DNA of 64,000 nucleotides from Thiomicrorhabdus arctica DSM 13458. Its GTDB lineage: Bacteria > Pseudomonadota > Gammaproteobacteria > Thiomicrospirales > Thiomicrospiraceae. Position numbers and translations under genes: made by a program. Positions 36,814-47,767 of this stretch are shown in pieces. The stretch covers positions 744,001-808,000 of the forward strand of contig NZ_KB905899.1 of assembly GCF_000381085.1 (NCBI RefSeq). The letters are read 5' to 3'. How positions within the stretch are numbered: the stretch's first letter is position 1; each line of letters starts with the position of its first letter. A model generated the notes under the pieces. It saw only the letters and a list, made by a program, of their open reading frames with translations. It was not told the origin of the DNA and ran no database searches.

Positions 36814-36872
36814 GGAGCTTTCCTTAATCGTTAAACTTGGTTTTATAAATTATTTTAAAAGATTCTAATTGA

Positions 36873-37883
36873 TTAATTCACTTCTGGTTGAATAACCTTT
36901 AGATGTCTATAAGCATTAGGGGTTGCGACTCGTCCACGAGGGGTTCTTATTAAGAAGCCTTGCTGTACCAAAAAAGGTTCAATAACATCTTCGATGGTCC
37001 CTCTTTCTTCCCCTAATGCGGTCGCCATACTATCAATACCCACCGGGCCACCTTCAAACTTTTCAATCAATGTTTCAAGAAAACGTCTGTCCATTTTATC
37101 AAGTCCGAGTGGATCAACCTCTAATAAATTCAGCGCTAAATCTGCGATGGATGCTGTGATAATGCCATTTCCACGCACTTGAGCATAATCCCTAACACGT
37201 CTTAAAAGCCGATTGGCAATACGCGGTGTTCCACGAGAACGACGAGCAATTTCTTGTGCCCCTTCATGTTCCGAATGCATGCCTAAGATATTAGCAGATC
37301 GACTGACAATCTGTGTTAATTCTTCATGACTATAGAACTCAAGTCGCTGCACTAATCCAAAACGATCTCGTAAAGGGGATGTCAGTAATCCTGCACGTGT
37401 GGTAGCACCGACTAAAGTAAAAGGTGGAAGATCAATCTTAACACTCTGAGCAGCAGGTCCATCTCCAATGACAATGTCAATTTGGAAATCTTCCATCGCT
37501 GGATACAAAACCTCTTCTACGATTGGACTTAGCCGATGAATCTCGTCAATAAAGAGGACGTCATGGGGCTCTAGTCGGGTTAAAATAGCAGCTAAGTCAC
37601 CTGGCTTTTCAATCACCGGACCGGATGTTTGTCGCAAAGTAACGCCCATTTCCTGAGCAATAATATTTGAAAGCGTGGTTTTCCCCAGGCCTGGTGGTCC
37701 GTAAAGCAAAACGTGATCAAGTTGCTCATTACGCATTTTAGCAGCATCCATTGACAGTTGTAACTGCTCACGAACCGCTGTTTGGCCAATATATTCTTTA
37801 ATTTGTTGAGGTCGAACCGAAGGTGCAGTGTAGATGTCGTCAGCAACTTCTTGACTCGCAATAATACGATCTGTTTCAATCAT
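36873..37883 (-). CDS. ruvB: Holliday junction branch-migration helicase RuvB
   Basis: 336 aa AAA+ motor. Walker [10 protein letters not shown] near 62-70, Walker [11 protein letters not shown] near 115, sensor [18 protein letters not shown], and a C-terminal winged helix ([23 protein letters not shown]). Works with RuvA to drive branch migration. The codons of its Walker A loop contain one copy of the CCAGGCCTGG palindrome (37685-37694). Confidence 0.98.
   Translation of the reverse strand: MIETDRIIASQEVADDIYTAPSVRPQQIKEYIGQTAVREQLQLSMDAAKMRNEQLDHVLLYGPPGLGKTTLSNIIAQEMGVTLRQTSGPVIEKPGDLAAILTRLEPHDVLFIDEIHRLSPIVEEVLYPAMEDFQIDIVIGDGPAAQSVKIDLPPFTLVGATTRAGLLTSPLRDRFGLVQRLEFYSHEELTQIVSRSANILGMHSEHEGAQEIARRSRGTPRIANRLLRRVRDYAQVRGNGIITASIADLALNLLEVDPLGLDKMDRRFLETLIEKFEGGPVGIDSMATALGEERGTIEDVIEPFLVQQGFLIRTPRGRVATPNAYRHLKVIQPEVN
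37685..37694. repeat. CCAGGCCTGG palindrome inside ruvB
   Basis: Lies on the Walker A codons (P-G-L-G), so codon choice, not only protein constraint, makes the exact palindrome. Confidence 0.75.
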
Positions 37884-37937
37884 GTTGAACTACCTGAATA
37901 GACGCTTGATAGAAGTTCCTAGTAAAATAAAATACGC

Positions 37938-38576
37938 TCATAACTTTACGCCTTGTAGCGCGCGTTTAATAAGCTCTTCCAAAGAAAGGTCCTCATCAAA
38001 AACTGAAGCAATCATTTTTTCAGCTTGAATATTTTTATAACCTAATGAAATCAGTGCTTCGCCAGCAGAATGTTTAATCGTATTTGCAAAGGCGACGGGT
38101 TGAATATTTAAGTTACCTTGAGTATCGACAGCGACAGATGGTTTTTCATAACTTAATAAGCCTGATTCCACCACCACTTTAAGGCGGTCTCGCATCTCAA
38201 TCTGTAAGCGTTCGGCGGTTTTCTTACCGACACCTGGAATACGTGTTAACGCACTGATATCACCACTATCGATATAAGCGCAAAAATCATTGACAGACAT
38301 CGCTGATAGAATACCTAGTGCCATTTTCGCCCCAACACCATTTACCTTCAGCAACGTTTTGAAAAGCACTCTTTCGGACTCTGTAGCAAAGCCAAATAAC
38401 AGCATGGCATCTTCACGAACATGCATATGCGTCAGGATAGTGACATCTTCTAGCACTTTTTCCAACTGATAAAAAGTCGACATAGGCGCTTCTATTTCAT
38501 AACCCACCCCGTGAACATCTAAAACAAGCAAAGGGGGACGTTTGTGGACGAGTTGCCCGCGTAAAAAGCCAATCAT
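37938..38576 (-). CDS. ruvA: Holliday junction-binding protein RuvA
   Basis: 212 aa from the ATG at 38576; the frame runs back to 38633 but family N-termini are [17 protein letters not shown]-fold domain 1-63, helix-hairpin-helix pairs ([31 protein letters not shown]) at ~70-130, and C-terminal RuvB-contact domain ([21 protein letters not shown]). Tetramer binds four-way junctions. The original frame overlaps nothing; ruvC ends just upstream. Confidence 0.96.
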   Translation of the reverse strand: MIGFLRGQLVHKRPPLLVLDVHGVGYEIEAPMSTFYQLEKVLEDVTILTHMHVREDAMLLFGFATESERVLFKTLLKVNGVGAKMALGILSAMSVNDFCAYIDSGDISALTRIPGVGKKTAERLQIEMRDRLKVVVESGLLSYEKPSVAVDTQGNLNIQPVAFANTIKHSAGEALISLGYKNIQAEKMIASVFDEDLSLEELIKRALQGVKL

Positions 38577-38638
38577 AAAGAGTACAGTTCCTAGTTTAAT
38601 GTCAAACCAAATAACAAAGCAAGTCAATAACATCCTGC

Positions 38639-39157
38639 TCAGAACTTAGTGCCTTTGGAGATCAATTCAGGATCAATGCCTAAAGACATATAACGATCAT
38701 GACACAATGCACAGGCTAATGCATCTGCCGCATCCTCTTGCGGTGGTTCGGATAATTTCAAAATATTCTGAACCATATATTGAATTTGGTCTTTCGTGGC
38801 GTGCCCCTTACCAACAATCGTACTTTTAATTTGGGTAGGGGTATATTCCATAATCGGCACATCTTTGATGGCCGCTGCACAGAGAATAACACCTCGTGCC
38901 TGGCCAAGAATAATGGCAGACTTAGGGTTTTTATGTACAAAGACCTTCTCTACAGCCATCACTTCTGGTTGGTATTGATCGATAATTTGACAAATGGATT
39001 CAAAAATATTTTTTAGACGTTGCGCACCTGAAAATTTCTCAACCCGAATCACACCACTGACCACATAGGTTGGATGGTAACGACCTGATTCAACCACACC
39101 AAATCCAGTCTTACGCGAGCCTGGATCAATCCCTAAAATTCGTTTTAATTTTGCCAA
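38639..39157 (-). CDS. ruvC: Holliday junction resolvase RuvC
   Basis: 172 aa RNase H-fold endonuclease. The four acidic residues are visible: Asp in [15 protein letters not shown], Glu in [14 protein letters not shown] and the [10 protein letters not shown] pair. Cuts junctions symmetrically as part of RuvABC. 62 nt before ruvA's start, in the same unit. Confidence 0.97.
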   Translation of the reverse strand: MAKLKRILGIDPGSRKTGFGVVESGRYHPTYVVSGVIRVEKFSGAQRLKNIFESICQIIDQYQPEVMAVEKVFVHKNPKSAIILGQARGVILCAAAIKDVPIMEYTPTQIKSTIVGKGHATKDQIQYMVQNILKLSEPPQEDAADALACALCHDRYMSLGIDPELISKGTKF

Positions 39158-39225
39158 ACTTTTCTCTATTTAAAGTTTAAGAAACTATTGAAATACCAAA
39201 CGGATCAAGCTAAACAAGATGAACT

Positions 39226-40311
39226 TTACTTAACTAAACCTACTTTTCTTGAAAAGTTAAGCATTTTTTCAACTGAATTGAGCGCTTTGAGGCGAATGGA
39301 TTCTTCAATCAAAATCTCACCTGTTTGTTTCTCTAAACATTCAGCTAAATTCTGCAAACCATTCATCGCCATCCAGGGGCAGTGAGCACAACTTTGGCAC
39401 GTTGAGCCATGACCACTTGTCGGTGCAATCAACAATTTTTTATGCGGAGCTAACTGCTGCATCTTATAAAAAATACCGTCATCTGTAGCGACTATAAACT
39501 CTTCATCAGGCAGTGTTTGCACAGCCGTTAGCAAGACTTTGGTTGAACCGACGACATCTGCCAAATTCACTACCTCTGCTGGCGACTCAGGATGTACTAA
39601 TACCTTGGCTAACGGATGTTTTTCCATCAGTTCTTGTAATTCGAAAGCCTTAAACTCTTCATGCACCAGGCAGTAGCCTTGCCAACAAATCATATCGGCA
39701 CCCGTCTCTTGCTCAATCCAATGACCTAAATGACGATCAGGCGCCCAAATGATTTTTTTTCCCTGTTCTTTCAAATGAGTCACAATCTGCAATGCATTTC
39801 CAGAGGTGACAACCCAGTCGGCCAAAGCTTTGACCTCAACGCTAGTGTTAGCATAAACCACGACGGTATGATCAGGATATTGTGCGCAGAACTCAGCAAA
39901 CTCCTTGGCAGGACACCCTATATCTAGAGAACAATTTGCCTCTAAGTCTGGCATTAAAACCGTTTTTTTAGGGGCAAGCATTTTGGCCGTTTCACCCATA
40001 AAGCGTACGCCACACACCACTAACTCATCCGCAGTAGACTGTGCACCAAAGTTGGCCATCTCTAAGGAGTCTGCCACCACTCCGCCCGTCTCTTCCGCCA
40101 AGGCCTGGAGTTCAGCATCTACATAATAGTGAGCGATCAATTGTGCATTATGTTGCTTTAATAAGGCCTTAATTTTGGTTTTAAGGTGCTCTTTTTCAGT
40201 ATTATTCAACCAGGGTTGAGTTTTTGCTTCAACCGCAAGTTGCTGAATACGAGCTTCTAATTGTGCTGGAATTTCAACTATTTTCTCATTCATAGCATCT
40301 AAATCACTCAA
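39226..40311 (-). CDS. nadA: Quinolinate synthase A
   Basis: 361 aa. Condenses iminoaspartate with dihydroxyacetone phosphate to quinolinate for NAD synthesis. Three pseudo-repeated domains; the [4Fe-4S] Cys ligands are in [20 protein letters not shown] and the [14 protein letters not shown] cluster. Five nt after aspS, so co-transcribed with it. It occupies the slot where yebC commonly sits before ruvC. Confidence 0.96.
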   Translation of the reverse strand: MSDLDAMNEKIVEIPAQLEARIQQLAVEAKTQPWLNNTEKEHLKTKIKALLKQHNAQLIAHYYVDAELQALAEETGGVVADSLEMANFGAQSTADELVVCGVRFMGETAKMLAPKKTVLMPDLEANCSLDIGCPAKEFAEFCAQYPDHTVVVYANTSVEVKALADWVVTSGNALQIVTHLKEQGKKIIWAPDRHLGHWIEQETGADMICWQGYCLVHEEFKAFELQELMEKHPLAKVLVHPESPAEVVNLADVVGSTKVLLTAVQTLPDEEFIVATDDGIFYKMQQLAPHKKLLIAPTSGHGSTCQSCAHCPWMAMNGLQNLAECLEKQTGEILIEESIRLKALNSVEKMLNFSRKVGLVK

Positions 40312-40316
40312 TTTTA

Positions 40317-42101
40317 TTACTTCGACTGTTCGAGTACTGGTTTCTTATAACGTAACCCTAAATCATCAAGCTGGCTATTATCCACCAGGCCTGGTGCCGC
40401 CGTTAATAGGCACGCAGCCGACTGTGTTTTAGGAAAGGCAATCACGTCACGAATGGAATCAATTTTACCCAAGATCATAATGAGACGATCCAGACCAAAT
40501 GCCATACCTGCATGCGGTGGACAACCGTATTTCAATGCATCTAATAAGAAACCAAACTTCTCACGGGCTTCTTCATCGGAAATACCCAGCAACTTAAACA
40601 CAGCTGCTTGCATCTCAGAATTATGAATACGGACAGACCCTCCACCAACCTCAAGACCATTGATCACTAAATCGTAGGCTTTAGAGAGCATTTGCTCTGG
40701 TTCATCATGATTCAGAATTTCTTCAGTGGTCGCTTTTGGCTGGGTAAATGGATGGTGAATTGCTGTCATTCGCGCCGTTTTTTCATCTGCTTCAAACATT
40801 GGGAAATCAACGACCCACACAGGCTTCCATTCACCCTTAAGCATATTCAGATCTTCACCAATCTTAACGCGTAATGCGCCTAAGGCTTCATTTACGATCT
40901 TGGCCTTATCCGCACCAAAGAAAACGATATCGCCATCTTCAGCACCGACACGTCTCATTATTTCCATCACTTGATCAGGGAAGAATTTAACGATTGGTGA
41001 TTGTAGACCTTCAATGCCGGCCGCCAGGTCATTGACCTTAACATAGGCCAGACCTTTAGCACCATAGATAGAGACAAACTTAGTATAAGCATCAATCTCT
41101 TTACGAGAGATCTTGCCCCCACCCGGGACACGCAGTGCTGCAACACGCCCCTTAGGATCTTTAGCTGGTGCGGCGAATACTTTAAAGTCGATCTCTTGCA
41201 ATAAGTCGGCAACGTCGACCAACTCCATATCGATACGTAAATCAGGACGATCAATCCCGAAACGTTGAATCGCTTCAGAGTAGGCCATGCGAGGAAAATC
41301 ATAATCAAAATCGACGCCAATTGATTCCTTGAATATCGTTTTAGTCAGACCTTCCATCAGATTCATCACCGCATCTTCTTCCATAAAAGAGGTTTCGATA
41401 TCTAACTGCGTAAATTCAGGTTGGCGATCGGCACGCAAGTCTTCATCACGGAAACAGCGAGTAATTTGATAATAACGGTCGAAACCAGACATCATTAACA
41501 ACTGCTTAAACAACTGTGGAGACTGTGGCAATGCGAACGATTTATTCTGATGAGTTCGACTTGGCACTAAGTAATCACGAGCACCTTCTGGCGTTGACTT
41601 AGTCAACATCGGCGTTTCGATGTCCATGAAGTTCTGATCATCTAAATAACGACGCATGGTACGTGTCACTTTATAACGTAACATCATGGTTTTTTGCATC
41701 TCGTCACGGCGTAAATCGATGTAACGGTACTTTAAACGCACCTCTTCACTGATGTTTTTATCATCTAACTGAAAAGGAATCGGTTCAGCCATGCTCAATA
41801 CTTCAATATCAGTGGCCACAAGTTCAACTTTACCCGTCACCATGTTTGGATTAATGGTGCCTTCAGTGCGTGGAATGACTTTCCCAGTCACCTGTAGAAC
41901 GCATTCTGCGCGCAAACGCTCCGCTTTTTCAAATATGTCCGCGGTATCAGGGTTAACCACGATTTGAACCAAGCCTTCTCTATCTCTTAAATCGATAAAG
42001 ATAACCCCACCATGGTCACGTCGGCGATGAACCCAGCCAGCAACGGTAACGGTTTGATCAATAAATGACTCTGTGACTTGCCCACAATACTGCGTACGCA
42101 T
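40317..42101 (-). CDS. aspS: Aspartyl-tRNA synthetase
   Basis: 594 aa class IIb synthetase of the bacterial type. N-terminal OB anticodon-binding domain ([22 protein letters not shown]), motif 2 region ([22 protein letters not shown]), GAD insertion domain (~290-400) and motif 3 ([19 protein letters not shown]). Whether it is discriminating or also serves tRNA-Asn cannot be told with certainty here. First gene of the aspS-nadA-ruvCAB-tol series. Contains a CCAGGCCTGG copy near its 3' end. Confidence 0.97.
   Translation of the reverse strand: MRTQYCGQVTESFIDQTVTVAGWVHRRRDHGGVIFIDLRDREGLVQIVVNPDTADIFEKAERLRAECVLQVTGKVIPRTEGTINPNMVTGKVELVATDIEVLSMAEPIPFQLDDKNISEEVRLKYRYIDLRRDEMQKTMMLRYKVTRTMRRYLDDQNFMDIETPMLTKSTPEGARDYLVPSRTHQNKSFALPQSPQLFKQLLMMSGFDRYYQITRCFRDEDLRADRQPEFTQLDIETSFMEEDAVMNLMEGLTKTIFKESIGVDFDYDFPRMAYSEAIQRFGIDRPDLRIDMELVDVADLLQEIDFKVFAAPAKDPKGRVAALRVPGGGKISRKEIDAYTKFVSIYGAKGLAYVKVNDLAAGIEGLQSPIVKFFPDQVMEIMRRVGAEDGDIVFFGADKAKIVNEALGALRVKIGEDLNMLKGEWKPVWVVDFPMFEADEKTARMTAIHHPFTQPKATTEEILNHDEPEQMLSKAYDLVINGLEVGGGSVRIHNSEMQAAVFKLLGISDEEAREKFGFLLDALKYGCPPHAGMAFGLDRLIMILGKIDSIRDVIAFPKTQSAACLLTAAPGLVDNSQLDDLGLRYKKPVLEQSK
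40385..40394. repeat. CCAGGCCTGG palindrome inside aspS
   Basis: Encodes part of AAPGLVDN near the C-terminus; flanked CCA on the left and TGC on the right. Confidence 0.75.
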
Positions 42102-42273
42102 ATTTTTTAACCCTTTTACAAATGTTTAGTGATGAGGCAGTGGTACGAGAGGCTAAAATTATCCTTAACAGATGAGTAACCTTAAATCTCTCTATTCCAA
42201 TACCCTGTACTTAAAATAGTTCTATCCGAATTGGATACATTAATTTTTTGGGTTTTAAAACCCTTTGAATTTA

Positions 42274-42981
42274 TTACTTTTTTCCTATACCCGAATCCGG
42301 TTTTATCGCCAGCGAACTTTCTTCATTAACCGCGGGATTAATGTCTAATTCAACTTGTGGGCTCATGGATTTAGATGCATTGGCATCAGGCACGATGACA
42401 CCACCAGAGATGACCATTTTCAAAGCATCATCGACATTCATCTCCAACTCGATGACTTCATTTTTTGAAGCCATAATAAAAAAACCAGAAGTTGGATTAG
42501 GGGTTGTCGGAACAAACAAGTTCACAACATTGTTCATACCCGTTTTCTTTTGTGCCTCTCCCTGCAATGCACCTGTTTGAAAGGCCAACGTCCACAGACC
42601 TGCACGAGGATATTGGATGAGGTAAGCCTTTTGAAAGGTTTGCTCTCCAGACCCTAAAACAGCTTCGGCAATCTGCTTCACCGCATGATAAATCGAGCGC
42701 ACTAGCGGAATACGTGATAATAACGATTCCCAGATAGCCACTAAACGACTTCCCAGAAAGTTAGCGACAACAACGCCTGTCACTAAAATGAGAGTGAGCG
42801 AGAGTAACACGCCAAATCCTGGAATATCAACGCCTAATAAAACATCAGGTCGATATTTATGCGGCAATAACAGGAGACTTTTATCAAACAAATCTACTAA
42901 GAATTTGACGACAGCCAACGTCACCCCTAAAGGCAACCAAACCAACAATCCTGCAATTAAATACCGTTTAAAATACGACAC
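42274..42981 (-). CDS. DUF502 family membrane protein
   Basis: 235 aa. Two transmembrane helices (~5-28 and ~52-80) and the family blocks RYLIAGLLVWLPLGVTL, IPLVRSIYHAVKQIAEAVLGSG, FQKAYLIQYPRAGLWTLAF and NLFVPTTPNPTSGFFIMASK. DUF502 proteins are near-universal partners of aspS in proteobacteria, as here, but have no proven function. The C-terminal ~45 residues are polar and variable. Confidence 0.93.
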   Translation of the reverse strand: MSYFKRYLIAGLLVWLPLGVTLAVVKFLVDLFDKSLLLLPHKYRPDVLLGVDIPGFGVLLSLTLILVTGVVVANFLGSRLVAIWESLLSRIPLVRSIYHAVKQIAEAVLGSGEQTFQKAYLIQYPRAGLWTLAFQTGALQGEAQKKTGMNNVVNLFVPTTPNPTSGFFIMASKNEVIELEMNVDDALKMVISGGVIVPDANASKSMSPQVELDINPAVNEESSLAIKPDSGIGKK

Positions 42982-43243
42982 AAGTTAAACCTAATGAATA
43001 AAGGGCGATCAAACGAATTATTATAAAGGATTACAAGGGATGTTTAATGGATATTTGAAAAGTAAACGCAAAGAAATGAAGTAAAGACAACAACACTCTA
43101 CAAGTGTATTAGAAGACCTGTAAAGGACAAGAAATTAATTTATAAGGTCTAGTCGCATAGCGGCAGTAGAAAATCTGCTGCTGATAATATTTCAACCACC
43201 TATCTACCTACCTATTTATTCTAGCATCCCCTCTAAACATTAT

Positions 43244-43882
43244 TTAGACATACAGTTCCACTGGCGGATCATTAGCCAATCGTTTAACCAAATCGCCTTC
43301 CGTAACTATTCCGACGACTTCATGAAACTCACTCATAATAACCAAAGCACCAATATCATAATCACTTAAAACCTGTGCAATGTGCCGAATATCTGTATCA
43401 CTACTGGTGGTCACTACTTGGGAATGCATAACCTCCGCAACGGTCTCTTGTTTTACCCCTTCTAACACCCCGTCTTTATTCACAATAACACGTCCTAGCA
43501 GATCAGCCTGAGAACACAACCCCACTAAGATGCCCGCTTTTATCACAGGCAAATATGAAACCTTATGCTCTTGCATTAATAGCCAAGCCTCCTCTAGACT
43601 ATTTTCATCTGAAACCAACACAACCGGAGCAGACATAATTTCTACCACTTTCACAATTACCCGACGACGCTTATCTTCTTGGGTCACTTCATAAGCATGC
43701 ACAGCCGACTCTGTTTTTTGATGAGTTTGCGCAGAAGAGGTTATCTCTGAGCTGGAATCCCTTCCATCAAGCACATCTTTTTCAATCGGATTAATGGGTA
43801 TCAAAGGATCGACTTTAAGGGGAGGTACTTTTGGTTTCCGTCCAATAAAGCTCCTTCCTTCAGGTGCATAAACAATGAACAT
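43244..43882 (-). CDS. CBS-domain pair protein
   Basis: 212 aa, with an N-terminal ~75 residues that are Pro/Lys/Ser-rich and probably disordered, followed by two CBS domains (~80-140: VVEIMSAPVVLVSDENSLEEAWLLM, ~145-205: VAEVMHSQVVTTSSDTDIRHIAQVL). Such Bateman modules sense adenine nucleotides; no enzymatic partner domain is present. The N-terminal PEGRSFIGRKPKVPP is unusual. Standing alone between DUF502 and the peroxiredoxin gene, opposite strand to the latter. Confidence 0.88.
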   Translation of the reverse strand: MFIVYAPEGRSFIGRKPKVPPLKVDPLIPINPIEKDVLDGRDSSSEITSSAQTHQKTESAVHAYEVTQEDKRRRVIVKVVEIMSAPVVLVSDENSLEEAWLLMQEHKVSYLPVIKAGILVGLCSQADLLGRVIVNKDGVLEGVKQETVAEVMHSQVVTTSSDTDIRHIAQVLSDYDIGALVIMSEFHEVVGIVTEGDLVKRLANDPPVELYV

Positions 43883-44117
43883 AATTCAACCTCAACTTAA
43901 ATGATTTGAAAAAAACCAGCCACTGCAATGGACAATCATAACTTGAATCCAAAAAATGGGTACCCTAATAATATCTTATCGACTATACAATCAAAATACT
44001 TTAATTTTTAAATTCAACTTGAGCATGCTTTAGCCCCAATCTTACTAGAAAATAACCTAGCAATTGACTATACTAATTGGGTTTTCTAACTCATTCTATT
44101 TATTAAGGATTTAAATT

Positions 44118-44720
44118 ATGTCAGTTCTTGTCACGAAACAAGCTCCAGATTTTACTTCAGCAGCCGTCCTTGCAGACGGGTCAATCGTCGATGACTTCAA
44201 CTTAAAAAGCCATATCACTGGTAAGTACGCGGTTGTATTTTTCTACCCGTTAGACTTCACTTTTGTATGCCCTTCTGAAATCTTAGCATTTGATCACCGT
44301 GTTGAAAAATTTAAATCCCTCAACACTGAAGTTATCGGTATTTCTGTTGACTCTCAATTCACCCATAATGCATGGCGTAATACGCCTGTTGATAAAGGTG
44401 GATTAGGACCGGTTAGATTCCCTCTAGTTGCAGATGTTGGCGGATCAATCATGCAAGCATATGGCATTGCTCATCCAGCTAACATCGCTTTACGTGGTGC
44501 CTTTTTAATCGATCTCAATGGAGTCGTTCGCCACCAAGTCGTTAACGACTTACCGCTTGGTCGTAATGTTGATGAGATGGTTCGCATGGTTGAAGCACTT
44601 CAGTTCCACGATGAAGTTGGTGAAGTTTGCCCTGCTGGTTGGAATAAAGGGGATGAAGGGATGCAGGATACACCAGATGGCGTTGCTGATTACCTAAGCA
44701 AGCACTCTGATAAACTGTAA
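44118..44720 (+). CDS. Typical 2-Cys peroxiredoxin (AhpC/Prx type)
   Basis: 200 aa thiol peroxidase reducing hydrogen peroxide and organic peroxides. Peroxidatic Cys in FYPLDFTFVCPSEI near residue 53; resolving Cys in GEVCPAGW near 175, plus the GGLGP and C-terminal helix features of Prx1-type enzymes. No ahpF next to it, so its reductant is probably thioredoxin. AAGGAT precedes the ATG. Own terminator, so monocistronic. Confidence 0.95.
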   Translation: MSVLVTKQAPDFTSAAVLADGSIVDDFNLKSHITGKYAVVFFYPLDFTFVCPSEILAFDHRVEKFKSLNTEVIGISVDSQFTHNAWRNTPVDKGGLGPVRFPLVADVGGSIMQAYGIAHPANIALRGAFLIDLNGVVRHQVVNDLPLGRNVDEMVRMVEALQFHDEVGEVCPAGWNKGDEGMQDTPDGVADYLSKHSDKL

Positions 44721-44794
44721 TCTCCGTCGTTTTTGAATGTCTGTTTATTTAATCCTCACAAACGGATAAAATAACACCATTCAATCAAACTGCT

Positions 44795-44826
44795 AAAAAG
44801 GCTGTCATTATTGATGGCCTTTTTTA
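44795..44826 (+). terminator. Terminator after the peroxiredoxin gene
   Basis: AAAAAGGC-tg-TCA pairs with TGA-tg-GCCTTTTT around a 4-nt loop, ending in a T run; it lies 17 nt before the ispA start. Confidence 0.75.
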
Positions 44827-44842
44827 TGGTTTATAACCAGCG

Positions 44843-45742
44843 ATGGAACCCCTCTTGCAAACTCAATTACAAACTTACCAAACCCGAGTCAATCGGGCAC
44901 TTGAAACGCTGTTTAAACAACTCAGCGAACAACAACCAAACACGTCTACAAGACTCATTGAAGCCACTCAATATGCGACCTTGAACAAGGGAAAGCGGCT
45001 CAGACCGGCCCTCGTTTATGCCATGGGTGAAGCGCTTCAAATCCCACTCTGTCAATTAGATACTGCAGCTTGCGCCATCGAACTCATTCACAGCTACTCA
45101 CTGGTGCATGACGATCTGCCCGCAATGGACAATGATGAATTGCGCAGGGGCCAACCTACCTGCCACATTCAATATGATGAAGCCACCGCTATTCTAGTCG
45201 GGGATGCTCAACAAACCTTGGCTTTTCAAATTCTCAGTGACGATCCATTTGTGAGCGATGCACATAAAATACAATTGATACAGAAACTCAGTCGAGCCAG
45301 CGGACTTGGAGGCATGATTGGTGGGCAAATGATTGATATGCAATCCGAAGGCTTATTACCAGATTTGTCGCATTTGAAAGCCATGCACCTTATGAAAACC
45401 GGCGCACTGATTAAAGCTGCTTTATTAATGGGCGCTTGTCAAAGTCAAGAGTACGCAAAATTGGCCAATCACATCACTACATTTGGTGACGCCATTGGGC
45501 TCGCGTTTCAAGTTCAAGATGATATTTTGGATATTGAGAGTGACACTCAAACCTTAGGAAAACCGCAAGGCAGCGACTTACAAGCTAATAAATCGACCTA
45601 TCCAAAACTCCTCGGATTAGACTCCGCTAAAAGATACCGTGATGAATTGATAGCAGAGGCATTGCAAACCCTACAAAAAATGGACTTAAATACGACTTTT
45701 TTAAAAGGTTTAACACGTTATATAGTACAAAGGAAACATTAA
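44843..45742 (+). CDS. ispA: Farnesyl diphosphate synthase (short-chain polyprenyl synthase)
   Basis: 299 aa. First Asp-rich motif in SLVHDDLPAMDNDELRRGQPT (DDxxxxD pattern of bacterial type II FPP synthases) near residue 92, second in FQVQDDILDIESDT near 228. Adds isopentenyl units to make farnesyl diphosphate. dxs, often the neighbour, is not here. The ATG lacks a strong ribosome-binding site, being only 17 nt past the terminator. Confidence 0.93.
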   Translation: MEPLLQTQLQTYQTRVNRALETLFKQLSEQQPNTSTRLIEATQYATLNKGKRLRPALVYAMGEALQIPLCQLDTAACAIELIHSYSLVHDDLPAMDNDELRRGQPTCHIQYDEATAILVGDAQQTLAFQILSDDPFVSDAHKIQLIQKLSRASGLGGMIGGQMIDMQSEGLLPDLSHLKAMHLMKTGALIKAALLMGACQSQEYAKLANHITTFGDAIGLAFQVQDDILDIESDTQTLGKPQGSDLQANKSTYPKLLGLDSAKRYRDELIAEALQTLQKMDLNTTFLKGLTRYIVQRKH

Positions 45743-46019
45743 CTGATCAGCCTGTCTAATTGACAAGTTAATGACACTCAATACCATCCTAAATAGATTG
45801 ACACGCAATGGCATCGATTGAACTTGGTAGGTTACACTGCTAAAGTCTCGTCAAAAATCAGCGTTAAGTAACTTCTACATAAATAATTTGTTAAATAACA
45901 GCATGATTTCAAAGGAAAATCACCTTCGATTAAAGTAATTCTTTCTAGCAGATTACTTTGAATAACACCTACTTTCCGTTATAATGTGTTCCTTTTAGAT
46001 TGGCATAGAATCAAACGTT

Positions 46020-46397
46020 ATGGCTCAAACATTTATTTTAAAAACCTTATTGGATTTTGCCTCCGCCCACAGTCTTCGTGGCTACCCTGGTGATTGTGCG
46101 AAACTGCATGGCCATAACTGGAAAATTGAAGTACAGGTCTCTGGCACTCAATTAAATGAAATCGGCATGGTGATTGATTTTAAAGAGATTAAACGTCACG
46201 CTAAAGTCGTTATTAAAGAGTTGGACCATAGCTACTTGAATGATCACCCACACTTTAAAGAAACCAATCCAACCGCAGAAAATATCGCCGTATATCTATT
46301 CCGTGAAATAGAATCGCGCATTTCGGCCCCTGGTGTTAAAATGCATAGCATTACCGTGTGGGAAAATGATCGGAATTGCGTCATTTACTCTGAATAA
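46020..46397 (+). CDS. queD: 6-carboxytetrahydropterin synthase
   Basis: 125 aa PTPS-fold enzyme of the queuosine/preQ0 pathway. Catalytic Cys and zinc His in CAKLHGHNW near residue 27, with other zinc ligands in FASAHSLRG; ELDHSYLND and TVWENDRNC are the other conserved parts. Acts upstream of QueE and QueC; queC lies at 30.6 kb. Monocistronic with ~275-nt AT-rich upstream region. Confidence 0.95.
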   Translation: MAQTFILKTLLDFASAHSLRGYPGDCAKLHGHNWKIEVQVSGTQLNEIGMVIDFKEIKRHAKVVIKELDHSYLNDHPHFKETNPTAENIAVYLFREIESRISAPGVKMHSITVWENDRNCVIYSE

Positions 46398-46542
46398 TGT
46401 TAGAGATCAATTGAATATTGACACTTTCTTTATAGAAATTTTGCGGCAAGATTATCAATATCTGTGCAAATAACATCGCCCTCCTTCAATGGCCTGCTAG
46501 AATTGTTTAAACAAAACTCTCTCGATTACCAACAGGCTTGCA

Positions 46543-47328
46543 ATGATCTCTCTCTCTCTCTATCAACTACTCTTCTTTAGCGGCCTTTTCGGCCTAATAA
46601 TTGGCAGCTTTATCTCAATGTTAAGCTGGCGCTTACCTCGAATCATGATGCTTGAAGGCGATGAACAATTCAAAGCCATTAGCATTGGGGGTTCCAAATG
46701 TCCTCACTGTGAGACTAACCTTCCCTGGTATCGACTTATCCCCTTATTCAGCTGGTTATCAACTCGAGGAAAATGCCATCACTGTCAAGTAAAAATCTCA
46801 TCACGCTATCCACTTATAGAACTCAGTTCAGCCCTTAGTACCGTAACGATTATGTGGTTCTTTGGGCTCACTTATGAAGGAGTTGCAGCGCTTATTTTCA
46901 CTTGGATACTGATCACGATTTGTGTCATTGATATTGAACACCATTTGATTTTAGACAACCTCAGCTTGCCCCTACTATGGCTTGGTTTACTGTTTAATAC
47001 GCAATCACTTTTTACATCCCCCATAGAAGCCATATGGGGCGCGGCAATCGGTTACCTGTTATTATGGCTTGTCTTCCACAGCTTTAAATTTTTTACGGGT
47101 AAAGAAGGCATGGGGTATGGTGATTTTAAGATGCTTGCTGCACTCGGTGCTTGGTTTGGATTTATTGCATTGCCGCAAATCATTCTGATTGCAGCCTTGA
47201 GCAGCATTTTGATCGGCTTAATTGGGATCGCGCTAAAATTAAGGAAAATGGATACACCTTTAGCTTTTGGTCCATTTCTCGCATTGGGAGGTTGGGTAAC
47301 ATTAATAGCTGGACCGAATCTATTTTAG
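46543..47328 (+). CDS. pilD: Type 4 prepilin peptidase / N-methyltransferase
   Basis: 261 aa inner-membrane aspartyl protease. The two CxxC zinc pairs in CPHCETNLPWYR and GKCHHCQVKIS mark the N-terminal methylase domain; ITICVIDIEHH and MGYGDFK hold the catalytic Asp residues. Processes type IV pilins and type II secretion pseudopilins. pilB and pilC are not in the window, unlike the usual pilBCD order. Confidence 0.95.
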   Translation: MISLSLYQLLFFSGLFGLIIGSFISMLSWRLPRIMMLEGDEQFKAISIGGSKCPHCETNLPWYRLIPLFSWLSTRGKCHHCQVKISSRYPLIELSSALSTVTIMWFFGLTYEGVAALIFTWILITICVIDIEHHLILDNLSLPLLWLGLLFNTQSLFTSPIEAIWGAAIGYLLLWLVFHSFKFFTGKEGMGYGDFKMLAALGAWFGFIALPQIILIAALSSILIGLIGIALKLRKMDTPLAFGPFLALGGWVTLIAGPNLF

Positions 47329-47376
47329 ATTTCAGGAAGAACGACTTTCAAAACCCTATCACCCCCCTTTAAACAT

Positions 47377-47407
47377 AAAAAAAGCGCTCTATATAGAGCG
47401 CTTTTTT
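47377..47407. terminator. Bidirectional terminator between pilD and DUF3579
   Basis: 18-nt perfect palindrome GCGCTCTATATAGAGCGC (47384-47401) with seven A before and six T after. Confidence 0.9.
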
Positions 47408-47476
47408 GTATTCAGATCTTTAGGAGATGTTTCTCCTTCTGAATTCAGTCAAAGCAAATTGCTTTGCGAAACCCAA

Positions 47477-47767
47477 CTAAGCGCCTAGTTTTTCCTCATC
47501 TATATCACAAACTTTGGACATTTTTAGACTATTGCTTTTAACGAAGTTCATCAAATACTGAAACATACACGGATTTTTTATCTCAAGTTCCGTATCGATA
47601 ATCAGACATTTTTGCCCTTCATACAGCTCAGGGTGCAACAAGTCAGAGTAAACCAATCGGTGCATATGATAGCTTGCGCCCATAGATGCAATCCGATCAA
47701 TCCAATCACTTGGTCTAAACTTGCGACCATCTTCGGTCACGCCTTCAATAATATATTTACAGTACAC
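47477..47767 (-). CDS. DUF3579 family protein
   Basis: 96 aa. YIIEGVTEDGRKFRPSDWIDRI near the start is the DUF3579 hallmark, followed by a small alpha/beta domain (CLIIDTELEIKNPCMFQYLMNFVK). Function unknown. Single gene, convergent with pilD. Confidence 0.88.
   Translation of the reverse strand: MYCKYIIEGVTEDGRKFRPSDWIDRIASMGASYHMHRLVYSDLLHPELYEGQKCLIIDTELEIKNPCMFQYLMNFVKSNSLKMSKVCDIDEEKLGA

Noticed and set aside
42250-42263. GGGTTTTAAAACCC palindrome after the DUF502 gene
   Set aside because: AT-rich dyad with no T tract on the needed strand; too weak to call a terminator.
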